Shown here: piece by piece, positions 1 through 5,780 of the stretch
Numbering within the stretch: position 1 is the stretch's first letter
Layout: the number at the start of each line of letters is the position of its first letter
Assembly (NCBI GenBank): GCA_012511005.1
Contig: JAAZGX010000179.1
Span: 1-7,325 of the forward strand
Reading direction: 5' to 3'
DNA length: 7,325 bases
Source: Clostridiales bacterium
Lineage (GTDB): Bacteria; Bacillota; Clostridia; Oscillospirales; Acutalibacteraceae
Made by a program: the position numbers and the translations under genes
Notes under the pieces: model-generated
The model's input: the letters and a program-made list of their open reading frames with translations, nothing else
Databases searched by the model: none
What the model was told of the DNA's origin: nothing

Positions 1-747
1 CCTGCACTTATTAATTATTCACCTTTACGGCAGGATATTGTATCAAAAGGAATTGACCTTGTTTTTGTAAGGGAGCTTACGGGCGGCATTTACTACGGCG
101 AACGCGGTCGTAAAACGAAAAACGGTACAGTACAGGCTTTTGATACTGAAGTATATTCCGAGAAGGAAGTTTTACGCATTGGTAAATATGCGTTTGAGCT
201 TGCTATGAAAAGACGGAAAAACCTTGTAAGCGTTGACAAGGCAAATGTGCTTGAAAGCTCAAGGCTTTGGCGCGAAACAATGCACGCCCTGTCAAAGGGA
301 TATCCTGAAGTTATTTATAGTGATATGCTCGTAGACAATGCCTCAATGCAGCTCGTAAGAAATCCATCACAATTCGATGTTTTAGTTACGGCAAATATGT
401 TCGGTGATATACTTTCCGATGAGGCTTCTGTTCTTACCGGCTCAATAGGGCTTTTACCCTCCGCTTCCGTAAGGGATGACTCTTTCGGGCTTTATGAGCC
501 TATACACGGCTCTGCGCCCGATATAGCGGGACAAGAAAAGGCAAACCCGATAGCCGCTATATTATCTGCCGCTATGATGCTAAGACTCTCGTTTTCGCTT
601 TTTGATGAGGCGCTTTGTATTGAAAATGCAGTAGATAACGCTCTTTCAGATGGGTGTAGAACGGCGGATATTTCTAAGAATGGTGAAATCGGCATTGGCA
701 CAAGTGAGATGACAGAGAAAATTATTAGTTATCTTGGTAAAAAATAA
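1..747 (+). CDS. leuB: 3-isopropylmalate dehydrogenase, C-terminal part (5' end outside window)
   Basis: The frame is open from base 1 to the TAA at 745-747, giving 248 residues; about 100 N-terminal residues are missing on the left. LeuB oxidises and decarboxylates 3-isopropylmalate to 2-oxoisocaproate with NAD+ in the cytoplasm, the third step of leucine synthesis. Family signatures in the fragment (numbered from its first residue) are VRELTGGIYYG at 23-33 with the active-site Tyr, SVDKANVLESS at 77-87 with catalytic Lys80, metal-binding Asp112, and the block ANMFGDILSDE at 131-141 with Asp136 and Asp140. EPIHGSAPDIAG at 166-177 is the dinucleotide site; its Asp174 stands where NADP-dependent isocitrate dehydrogenase has Lys, which points to NAD use. 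An apparent ATG at 205 is internal to the domain and not the start. It probably ends a leu gene cluster just upstream of the ilv operon. Identification is firm. Confidence 0.97.
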   Translation, partial: PALINYSPLRQDIVSKGIDLVFVRELTGGIYYGERGRKTKNGTVQAFDTEVYSEKEVLRIGKYAFELAMKRRKNLVSVDKANVLESSRLWRETMHALSKGYPEVIYSDMLVDNASMQLVRNPSQFDVLVTANMFGDILSDEASVLTGSIGLLPSASVRDDSFGLYEPIHGSAPDIAGQEKANPIAAILSAAMMLRLSFSLFDEALCIENAVDNALSDGCRTADISKNGEIGIGTSEMTEKIISYLGKK

Positions 748-769
748 AAGTATTATTTAGGAATTTGTT

Positions 770-795
770 GACTTTTTTATGGAAAAAAAACAGTC
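770..795 (+). other. AT-rich imperfect stem-loop after leuB
   Basis: GACT plus five T's (770-778) can pair with five A's and AGTC (786-795), leaving C791 bulged and a 7-base loop. The stem has about 9 pairs, only two of them G-C. It begins 23 bases after the leuB stop and overlaps the putative -35 region of the next promoter. It lacks the GC-rich stem and the following long U-run of an intrinsic terminator, so it would be at best a weak one. Complementary A and T tracts in an AT-rich spacer can produce such a fold by chance. Confidence 0.2.
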
Positions 796-808
796 TTTGT
801 GCTATACT
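780..808 (+). promoter_or_regulatory. Candidate sigma-A promoter of the ilv operon, extended -10 type
   Basis: TATACT at 803-808 matches the -10 consensus at 5 of 6 positions and is preceded by TG at 800-801, giving the extended -10 form TGnTATACT. At the standard 17-base spacing lies TGGAAA (780-785), a 4 of 6 match to the -35 consensus. Transcription would start near 814-816, giving a leader of about 100 bases before ilvB. This is the best promoter-like sequence between leuB and ilvB. A better-looking TTGACT at 768-773 is 29 bases from the -10 and cannot pair with it. The promoter is inferred from motifs only; read-through from leuB is also possible. Confidence 0.6.
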
Positions 809-830
809 TATTTAATTAACGACACTTTTT

Positions 831-875
831 ATGTTTTACGGCTTATTATTAAGCCGGTTTATAGAATTTAAGTAA
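831..875 (+). CDS. Possible leader peptide with three consecutive Leu codons
   Basis: An ATG at 831 opens a 14-codon frame, MFYGLLLSRFIEFK, closed by TAA at 873-875. Codons 5-7 are TTA TTA TTA and codon 11 is ATA, so 4 of 14 codons specify leucine or isoleucine. The frame lies between the candidate promoter and ilvB, and its Leu codons sit inside the 839-856 hairpin. BCAA operons in several bacteria are controlled by ribosome stalling in such leaders. Against this, there is no purine-rich ribosome-binding site before the ATG (the preceding bases are ACACTTTTT) and no clear intrinsic terminator between the frame and ilvB. It may be a chance open frame. Confidence 0.22.
   Translation: MFYGLLLSRFIEFK
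839..856 (+). promoter_or_regulatory. Leader hairpin upstream of ilvB
   Basis: CGGCTTA (839-845) and TAAGCCG (850-856) form a perfect 7-bp inverted repeat with a 4-base TTAT loop. Four of the seven pairs are G-C, in an otherwise AT-rich spacer. It is followed by GTTTATAG, which is too poor in U for a convincing intrinsic terminator. It could be an attenuator element, a weak terminator for leuB read-through, a binding site for a regulator or a 5' stabilising hairpin. It lies about 45 bases upstream of the ilvB ribosome-binding site and does not sequester it directly. The repeat is read directly from the sequence; its function is inferred. Confidence 0.4.
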
Positions 876-901
876 ATAAAAAAGCGATATTTTAGTTTGT
901 T

Positions 902-906
902 AGGGG
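902..906 (+). promoter_or_regulatory. ilvB ribosome-binding site that fixes the ATG start
   Basis: AGGGG ends 8 bases before the ATG at 915-917. This supports ATG 915 as the ilvB start. An in-frame TTG at 897 lies upstream of this site and would have no ribosome-binding site of its own. Confidence 0.8.
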
Positions 907-914
907 ATGTTATA

Positions 915-2567
915 ATGATTTATAGCGGAGCGCGAATTTTAATAGAAGAACTTATACGCCACGATATAAAAACTGTTTTCGGTTATCCGGGCGGTGCTGT
1001 TCTTGATATTTATGACGAGCTATATAATAATTGTGATAGAATAGAGCATATAATATCGGCTCACGAGCAGGGAGCTGCTCACGCTGCGGACGGGTATGCG
1101 AGAGTAACCGGAAAGCCGGCTGTGGTTATAGCTACGAGCGGTCCCGGTGCTACAAATCTTGTTACGGGCATAGCGAATGCTTACCTTGACTCTGTCCCAA
1201 TTATTGCTGTTACGGGCAATGTCGCCGTGCCGCTTTTAGGGCGGGACAGTTTTCAGGAAGTTGATATTGTAGGCATAACTCAGCCTATTGTAAAACACAG
1301 CTATATCGTAAGAGAGGCAGATGAGTTAGAATTTATAATAAATGAAGCTTTTGCAATTGCCTCAAGCGGCAGAAAAGGTCCTGTTTTAATAGATATTTCT
1401 AAAACGGCGCAAAGCGGCACTTGTGAATATAAAGGCAATTATAATATCTCTTTTAATGAAAAAAAGCCTTTACCCGACCTTTCTGTTGCACTAAAAGCAA
1501 TTGAAACGGCTAAAAAGCCGTATATATACTGCGGCGGCGGCGTACTTGCGTCAAATGCTGAAAAAGAGGTTTTAGAGCTTTCAAAAAGAATATCCGCCCC
1601 AATAGGGCTTAGTATTATGGGGCTTACCGCTGTTCCCTCCTCATATGAATTAAACCTTGGCGTAAGCGGAATGCACGGTAAATATGCGTCAAACCTTGCG
1701 CAGTCGGAAGCTGACCTTATGATAGCTGTAGGTGTGCGTTTTAGTGACAGGGCGACGGGAAACCTTTCTGAGTATACAAAAAATTGTACTGTCATACACA
1801 TTGATATAGACGAGGCGGAGCTTGGCAAAAATGTTGCTTCCATGATTGATTTGTGCGGTGATGCAAAACTTATTTTACAGAGCCTGCTTTCATCAATTAA
1901 AAAATCCGAAAAGCCTAATTGGGTAAACAGAGTGCTTTGTTATAAAAAGTCTGACAATCAGATTTCAGATAAAAAAGACTTTTTGCCGGAAAATATCATT
2001 TCCTTTATAAGGGCAAAAATGAGTTCCGATACCGTTGTCGCCACAGATGTAGGGCAGCACCAAATGTGGGTAGTGCAGCATTACGGCTTTGAAAAGCCGC
2101 ATAAACTTCTCACCTCAGGCGGGCTTGGCACAATGGGGTACGGTATGGGCGCCGCTGTTGGCGGCTGTGTGGCGAGTGATAGGAAAAGGACGGTTCTTTT
2201 CACCGGAGACGGCAGTTTTGGTATGAACCTTAACGAAATTGCAACGGCTGTTTCACAGGGTCTTCCTCTGCTTATAGTTATCTTAAACAACGGCGTACTC
2301 GGTATGGTTCGCCAATGGCAGTGTATGTTTTATGACGAGCGTTACTCGTCTACAACATTAAACAGAAGAACAAACTTTGTTGACCTTGCAAAAGCCTTTG
2401 GCGCGGACGGCAAAGTTGTTAATTCAATGAGCGAGCTTGAAAGCGTCTTTGAGGACGGACTTCCCGGTAATAAACCTTTAATTCTTGATTGCAGGATAGA
2501 TTTAGATAAAAAGGTTTTCCCAATGATTCCGCCTCAAGGCTCTGTTAAAGATATTCTCATAGGATAG
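915..2567 (+). CDS. ilvB: Acetohydroxyacid (acetolactate) synthase, catalytic large subunit
   Basis: This is a 550-residue thiamine-diphosphate (ThDP) enzyme. It condenses two pyruvates to 2-acetolactate, or pyruvate with 2-oxobutyrate to 2-aceto-2-hydroxybutyrate, the first common step of BCAA synthesis. The N-terminal ThDP domain carries the catalytic Glu51 in SAHEQGAAHAADGYAR. The SFQEVDIVGITQ segment starts at 112, the central FAD/transhydrogenase-like domain includes VRFSDRATG at 274-282, and the C-terminal ThDP domain has GDGSFGMN at 431-438 closing with NN at 458-459. VRQWQ with Trp468, the herbicide-site tryptophan, follows. FAD-dependent AHAS, rather than catabolic AlsS, is supported by these motifs and by the ilvN gene directly downstream. 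Ala104 stands at the position of the proline that governs sulfonylurea sensitivity in plant AHAS. The length is normal. The start is chosen at ATG 915 behind AGGGG; its stop overlaps the ilvN ribosome-binding site. Confidence 0.96.
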   Translation: MIYSGARILIEELIRHDIKTVFGYPGGAVLDIYDELYNNCDRIEHIISAHEQGAAHAADGYARVTGKPAVVIATSGPGATNLVTGIANAYLDSVPIIAVTGNVAVPLLGRDSFQEVDIVGITQPIVKHSYIVREADELEFIINEAFAIASSGRKGPVLIDISKTAQSGTCEYKGNYNISFNEKKPLPDLSVALKAIETAKKPYIYCGGGVLASNAEKEVLELSKRISAPIGLSIMGLTAVPSSYELNLGVSGMHGKYASNLAQSEADLMIAVGVRFSDRATGNLSEYTKNCTVIHIDIDEAELGKNVASMIDLCGDAKLILQSLLSSIKKSEKPNWVNRVLCYKKSDNQISDKKDFLPENIISFIRAKMSSDTVVATDVGQHQMWVVQHYGFEKPHKLLTSGGLGTMGYGMGAAVGGCVASDRKRTVLFTGDGSFGMNLNEIATAVSQGLPLLIVILNNGVLGMVRQWQCMFYDERYSSTTLNRRTNFVDLAKAFGADGKVVNSMSELESVFEDGLPGNKPLILDCRIDLDKKVFPMIPPQGSVKDILIG

Positions 2568-2570
2568 GAG
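2565..2570 (+). promoter_or_regulatory. ilvN ribosome-binding site overlapping the ilvB stop codon
   Basis: The TAG stop of ilvB (2565-2567) is the first half of TAGGAG, and the site ends 8 bases before the ilvN ATG. Ribosomes finishing ilvB therefore terminate on the ilvN initiation site. This suggests coupled translation of the two AHAS subunits, which must be made in a matched ratio. Confidence 0.75.
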
Positions 2571-2578
2571 ATGATAAA

Positions 2579-3094
2579 ATGAATGAAAGATTTACAATAA
2601 GCCTTATTGTTAACAATAAATCAGGAGTTCTTAACAGAATAGCGGGACTTTTTAGTAAACGGTGCTATAATATAGACAGCCTTGCCGTTGGTGAAACTGA
2701 AAATCCCGAAATTTCAAGGATGACGATTGTATCTACGGGCGGCGAATACACAAGGAGCCAAATTGTCAAGCAGTTGAACAAGCTGCACGATGTAAAGCAA
2801 GCTGTTTTACTTGAGGATGAGGACTCCGTTTCCGTTGAACATCTTTTAATAAAGCTTAAAACAGACGGTAACGGCAACTCCAAGGTTACGGAGCTACTTA
2901 ACAGGTACGGCGGAAAAATAATGTATATCGGTGAAAGTTTTATAATTGCTGACCTTACGGGGCCGACGAAAAATATAAATGATTGTATAGTAAAATGCGT
3001 GCCCCTCGGCATTATTGAGCTTTGCCGCTCGGGCAGCCTTTCCCTTTCAAAAAACGCCGAAGACGTTTTAGATATTAATAATTTTATTATTTAG
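2579..3094 (+). CDS. ilvN: Acetohydroxyacid synthase, regulatory small subunit
   Basis: This 171-residue protein is the ACT-domain partner of IlvB. It raises catalytic activity and confers end-product (usually valine) inhibition. The N-terminal ACT domain spans about residues 4-78 and contains NNKSGVLNRIAGLFSKRCYN (12-31). Asn13, Gly16 and Asn31 align with the Asn11, Gly14 and Asn29 of E. coli IlvH that form the valine site, so feedback inhibition is likely kept. The C-terminal domain (about 85-158) ends in the typical CRSGSLSLS segment. Two things are unusual. Cys29 replaces a usually conserved Gly in the RGYNI/RGFNI motif. There is also a short hydrophobic tail, ending DINNFII, beyond the end of E. 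coli IlvH. The gene starts 11 bases after ilvB and ends 12 bases before ilvC. The symbol could equally be ilvH. Confidence 0.95.
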   Translation: MNERFTISLIVNNKSGVLNRIAGLFSKRCYNIDSLAVGETENPEISRMTIVSTGGEYTRSQIVKQLNKLHDVKQAVLLEDEDSVSVEHLLIKLKTDGNGNSKVTELLNRYGGKIMYIGESFIIADLTGPTKNINDCIVKCVPLGIIELCRSGSLSLSKNAEDVLDINNFII

Positions 3095-3098
3095 GAGG
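3093..3098 (+). promoter_or_regulatory. ilvC ribosome-binding site overlapping the ilvN stop codon
   Basis: A perfect AGGAGG begins inside the ilvN TAG stop (3092-3094) and ends 8 bases before the ilvC ATG at 3107. It is the strongest ribosome-binding site in the window, consistent with high production of ketol-acid reductoisomerase, which is usually a slow enzyme. Confidence 0.75.
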
Positions 3099-3106
3099 AA
3101 CTAAAA

Positions 3107-4105
3107 ATGGCAAAAATGTATTATGAGAAAGACAGTAACAGCGCGCTTCTTGACGGTAAAACCGTTGCCGTTATAGGATACGGCAGTCAAGGTCACGCCC
3201 ATGCGCAAAACCTAAGAGACAGCGGCGTTAATGTGGTAATAGGGCTTTATGACGGCTCAAAAAGTGCCGAAAAAGCACGCGAGGACGGATTTGAAGTATT
3301 AAATACCGCAGACGCCGTAAAAAAGTCCGACATTGTTATGATTCTTGTCAACGATGAGAAAATGGCAAAAATTTATGATGACGGTATAGCGGCAAACCTT
3401 AAAAACGGCGCCACACTTTGCTTTGCGCACGGCTTTAACATTCATTTTAAGCAGATAGTGCCCTCAAAGGATGTCAATGTTATAATGATAGCGCCTAAAG
3501 GACCGGGTCACACCGTTAGAAGTCAATTTGAGGAGGGCAAAGGCGTACCGTGTCTTATTGCAGTTTATCAAGACGCAACGGGAAATGCTCACGATATAGC
3601 GTTAGCTTATGCAAACGGCATTGGCGGAACGCGCGCCGGAGTTTTGGAAACTACATTTAAAGAGGAAACCGAAACAGATTTATTCGGTGAGCAGGCAGTA
3701 TTATGCGGCGGTGTAACGGCTCTTATGAAAGCGGGATTTGAAACGCTCGTTGAAGCCGGTTACCAACCCGAAAGCGCATACTTTGAATGTGTTCACGAAA
3801 TGAAGCTTATAATTGACCTTGTAATAAAAGGCGGGCTTTCATTTATGAGATATTCTATAAGTGATACTGCGGAATACGGCGACTATATGACGGGTGACCG
3901 CATTATTACCGCTGAAACGAAAAAAGAAATGAAAAAAGTGTTAAGCGAAATCCAAAGCGGCGAATTCGCTGAAAAATGGATTGCAGAATACAAAGCCGGC
4001 GAGCCGATTTTCAAAAAGAGGCGCGAAGAGGAGTCTAACCTTCTTGTTGAAAAAGTCGGCGCCGACCTTCGCGCAAAAATGAGCTGGCAGCAGGACAAAA
4101 AATAA
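3107..4105 (+). CDS. ilvC: Ketol-acid reductoisomerase, class I (short form)
   Basis: This 332-residue enzyme catalyses Mg-dependent alkyl migration and NAD(P)H reduction of acetolactate or acetohydroxybutyrate to the dihydroxy acid. The length matches class I, not the roughly 490-residue class II of E. coli. The N-terminal Rossmann domain has GYGSQG at 24-29, and the cofactor-selecting loop is GLYDGSKSA at 46-54. FAHGF contains catalytic His108, and APKGPGH contains Lys131. The C-terminal knotted domain shows DLFGEQ with metal ligands Asp191 and Glu195, ECVHE with Glu227 and Glu231, and SISDTAEYGD with substrate-binding Ser252. In the specificity loop, Tyr48-Asp49 replaces the Arg-containing sequence seen in many NADPH enzymes, so cofactor preference is open. 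The start follows AGGAGG; tandem TAA TAA stops end the frame. Confidence 0.97.
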   Translation: MAKMYYEKDSNSALLDGKTVAVIGYGSQGHAHAQNLRDSGVNVVIGLYDGSKSAEKAREDGFEVLNTADAVKKSDIVMILVNDEKMAKIYDDGIAANLKNGATLCFAHGFNIHFKQIVPSKDVNVIMIAPKGPGHTVRSQFEEGKGVPCLIAVYQDATGNAHDIALAYANGIGGTRAGVLETTFKEETETDLFGEQAVLCGGVTALMKAGFETLVEAGYQPESAYFECVHEMKLIIDLVIKGGLSFMRYSISDTAEYGDYMTGDRIITAETKKEMKKVLSEIQSGEFAEKWIAEYKAGEPIFKKRREEESNLLVEKVGADLRAKMSWQQDKK

Positions 4106-4120
4106 TAAGGGGGCTTTGTT

Positions 4121-5767
4121 ATGTCTAACAGGCTTAATTTAGAGGATGTATCAAGCTCTCCGAAACGCTCACTGTTTAAGGCAATGGGTTATTCCGATAC
4201 GGAGCTTAAACGCCCGCTTATCGGAATAGTCAATTCCTTTAATGAGGTTGTTCCGGGTCATATTCATCTTCAAACTATATCGCGCGCCGTAAAAGACGGT
4301 GTTTTAATGTCGGGCGGCACGCCGATTGAGTTTAATACAATTGCCGTTTGTGACGGTATCGCTATGGGACACAGAGGTATGAACTTCTCTCTCCCGTCAA
4401 GGGAGATTATTGCCGACAGTGTCGAATGCATGGCTAATGCTCATGCGTTTGACGCACTCGTATTTATCCCTAACTGTGATAAAGTCGTGCCGGGTATGCT
4501 TTTAGCGGCGGCAAGACTTAATTTGCCTTGTGTATTCATTTCAGGCGGACCTATGCTTTCACTTGATGAGAAAGACTTAAACTCCGTTTTTGAGGCTGTC
4601 GGCGCCTATCACTCCGGTAAAATTAACGAGCAGGAACTTTTAGACCTTGAATGCTCCGCTTGCCCCGGCTGCGGTTCATGCTCCGGTATGTTTACCGCAA
4701 ACTCTATGAACTGCCTTTGTGAAGTACTCGGTATTGCGCTTCCCGGCAACGGTACAATACCCGCCGTGTATTCTGACAGAATAAGGCTTGCAAAGCTTGC
4801 GGGCTGTGTTGTTATGGATTTACTTAAAAATAATATAAAGCCGTCTGATATTTTGACGGAAAAGTCTTTAATGAACGCTCTTACAGCCGATATGGCTATC
4901 GGCTGCTCTACAAACTCTGTGCTTCACCTTTGCGCATTAGCGCATGAGTTAGGTTTTACGCTAAAGCTTTCAACAATTAACGAAGTTAGCGAAAAAACGC
5001 CGAACCTCTGCCGTCTTGCTCCTGCCGGAACACACCATATGCAGGACTTTAACGCCGCGGGCGGTGTTTATGCCGTACTGAACGAGCTGTTAAAGCTTGG
5101 GCTGTTAAATGCAGATACTATAACAGTAACAGGAAAAACCATAGGTGAAGCTGTTAAAAACAGCTATATAAAAGATGCTGCTGTTATTCGTCCGTCATGC
5201 AGTCCGTATGCAAAAACGGGCGGACTTGCCGTACTGTTCGGAAATCTTGCGCCTTGCGGCTCCGTTGTTAAGCGCAGCGCCGTAAAAGAGTCTATGCATC
5301 ACTTTACGGGTACCGCTAAGGTGTTTGACAGTGAGGAACTTGCGGTTGAGGCGATTTATGGCGGCAAAATCAAAGCGGGCGATGTTGTTGTAATACGATA
5401 CGAAGGTCCCGCGGGCGGCCCCGGTATGAGAGAAATGCTCTCCCCTACCTCGTCAATAGCGGGAATGGGGCTTGACGAGTCTGTCGCTCTCGTTACGGAC
5501 GGCAGGTTTTCAGGCGCTACACGCGGCGCGGCAATAGGGCATATTTCGCCTGAGGCTGCCGCAGGCGGCACTATTGCATATGTTAAAGACGGAGATAAAA
5601 TTGCAATTGACATACCGTCTTACTCCATAAATCTTCTTGTTTCTGACGAAGAATTACAAAAGCGTAAAAAGGAAATTAAAATAAAAGAAACAGCCGAACA
5701 AAAAGGGTACCTAAAAAGATATACCGAAAGGGTTTCCTCGGCGGATAAAGGCGCGGTTTTAATTTAG
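4121..5767 (+). CDS. ilvD: Dihydroxyacid dehydratase
   Basis: This 548-residue iron-sulfur enzyme of the IlvD/Edd family dehydrates 2,3-dihydroxyisovalerate and 2,3-dihydroxy-3-methylvalerate to the 2-keto acids that are transaminated to valine and isoleucine. Visible signatures are VCDGIAMGH at 76-84 with metal-binding Asp78, PNCDKVVPGM at 117-126 with cluster Cys119 and Lys121 (the carbamylated lysine of the family), and CPGCGSCSGMFTANSMNC at 181-198 containing cluster Cys187. GPAGGPGMREM lies at 429-439, and TDGRFSGATRG at 459-469 includes the probable catalytic-base Ser464. At residue 46 it has Gly (VVPGHIHL), as in E. coli IlvD, not the Cys of the oxygen-stable [2Fe-2S] enzymes, so an oxygen-labile cluster is inferred. 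This fits an anaerobe. AAGGGGG precedes the ATG by 7 bases, 15 bases after ilvC. Confusion with phosphogluconate dehydratase is unlikely given the operon. Confidence 0.97.
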   Translation: MSNRLNLEDVSSSPKRSLFKAMGYSDTELKRPLIGIVNSFNEVVPGHIHLQTISRAVKDGVLMSGGTPIEFNTIAVCDGIAMGHRGMNFSLPSREIIADSVECMANAHAFDALVFIPNCDKVVPGMLLAAARLNLPCVFISGGPMLSLDEKDLNSVFEAVGAYHSGKINEQELLDLECSACPGCGSCSGMFTANSMNCLCEVLGIALPGNGTIPAVYSDRIRLAKLAGCVVMDLLKNNIKPSDILTEKSLMNALTADMAIGCSTNSVLHLCALAHELGFTLKLSTINEVSEKTPNLCRLAPAGTHHMQDFNAAGGVYAVLNELLKLGLLNADTITVTGKTIGEAVKNSYIKDAAVIRPSCSPYAKTGGLAVLFGNLAPCGSVVKRSAVKESMHHFTGTAKVFDSEELAVEAIYGGKIKAGDVVVIRYEGPAGGPGMREMLSPTSSIAGMGLDESVALVTDGRFSGATRGAAIGHISPEAAAGGTIAYVKDGDKIAIDIPSYSINLLVSDEELQKRKKEIKIKETAEQKGYLKRYTERVSSADKGAVLI

Positions 5768-5780
5768 AAAGGACTTTTCT

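Noticed and set aside
205..747. ATG at 205 as the start of a separate short dehydrogenase-like gene
   Set aside because: The frame is open back to base 1 and the upstream residues (VRELTGGIYYG and following) are canonical LeuB, so 205 is an internal Met of a truncated gene.
768..773. TTGACT as the -35 box of the ilv promoter
   Set aside because: The nearest good -10 (TATACT at 803) is 29 bases away. At 16-18 bases only CAGTCT-like sequence occurs.
839..863. Hairpin 839-856 as a full intrinsic terminator of leuB
   Set aside because: Only three consecutive T's follow the stem and then the sequence is mixed. It also lies downstream of the likely ilv transcription start. Kept only as a leader hairpin.
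865..879. AATTTAAGTAAATAA as a CodY box
   Set aside because: It matches the AATTTTCWGAAAATT consensus at only about 8 of 15 positions, which is expected by chance in such AT-rich DNA.
897..914. In-frame TTG at 897 as the ilvB start, adding six residues
   Set aside because: It lies upstream of the AGGGG site at 902-906, which is correctly spaced for ATG 915. Starting at ATG gives MIYSGARILIEEL, which fits IlvB N-termini.
1439..1843. Antisense open frames of 60-135 codons within ilvB and at similar places in leuB, ilvN, ilvC, ilvD and ilvA
   Set aside because: They lie fully opposite strong conserved genes, lack ribosome-binding sites or family resemblance, and are serine/proline-rich low-complexity translations typical of reverse-frame shadows.
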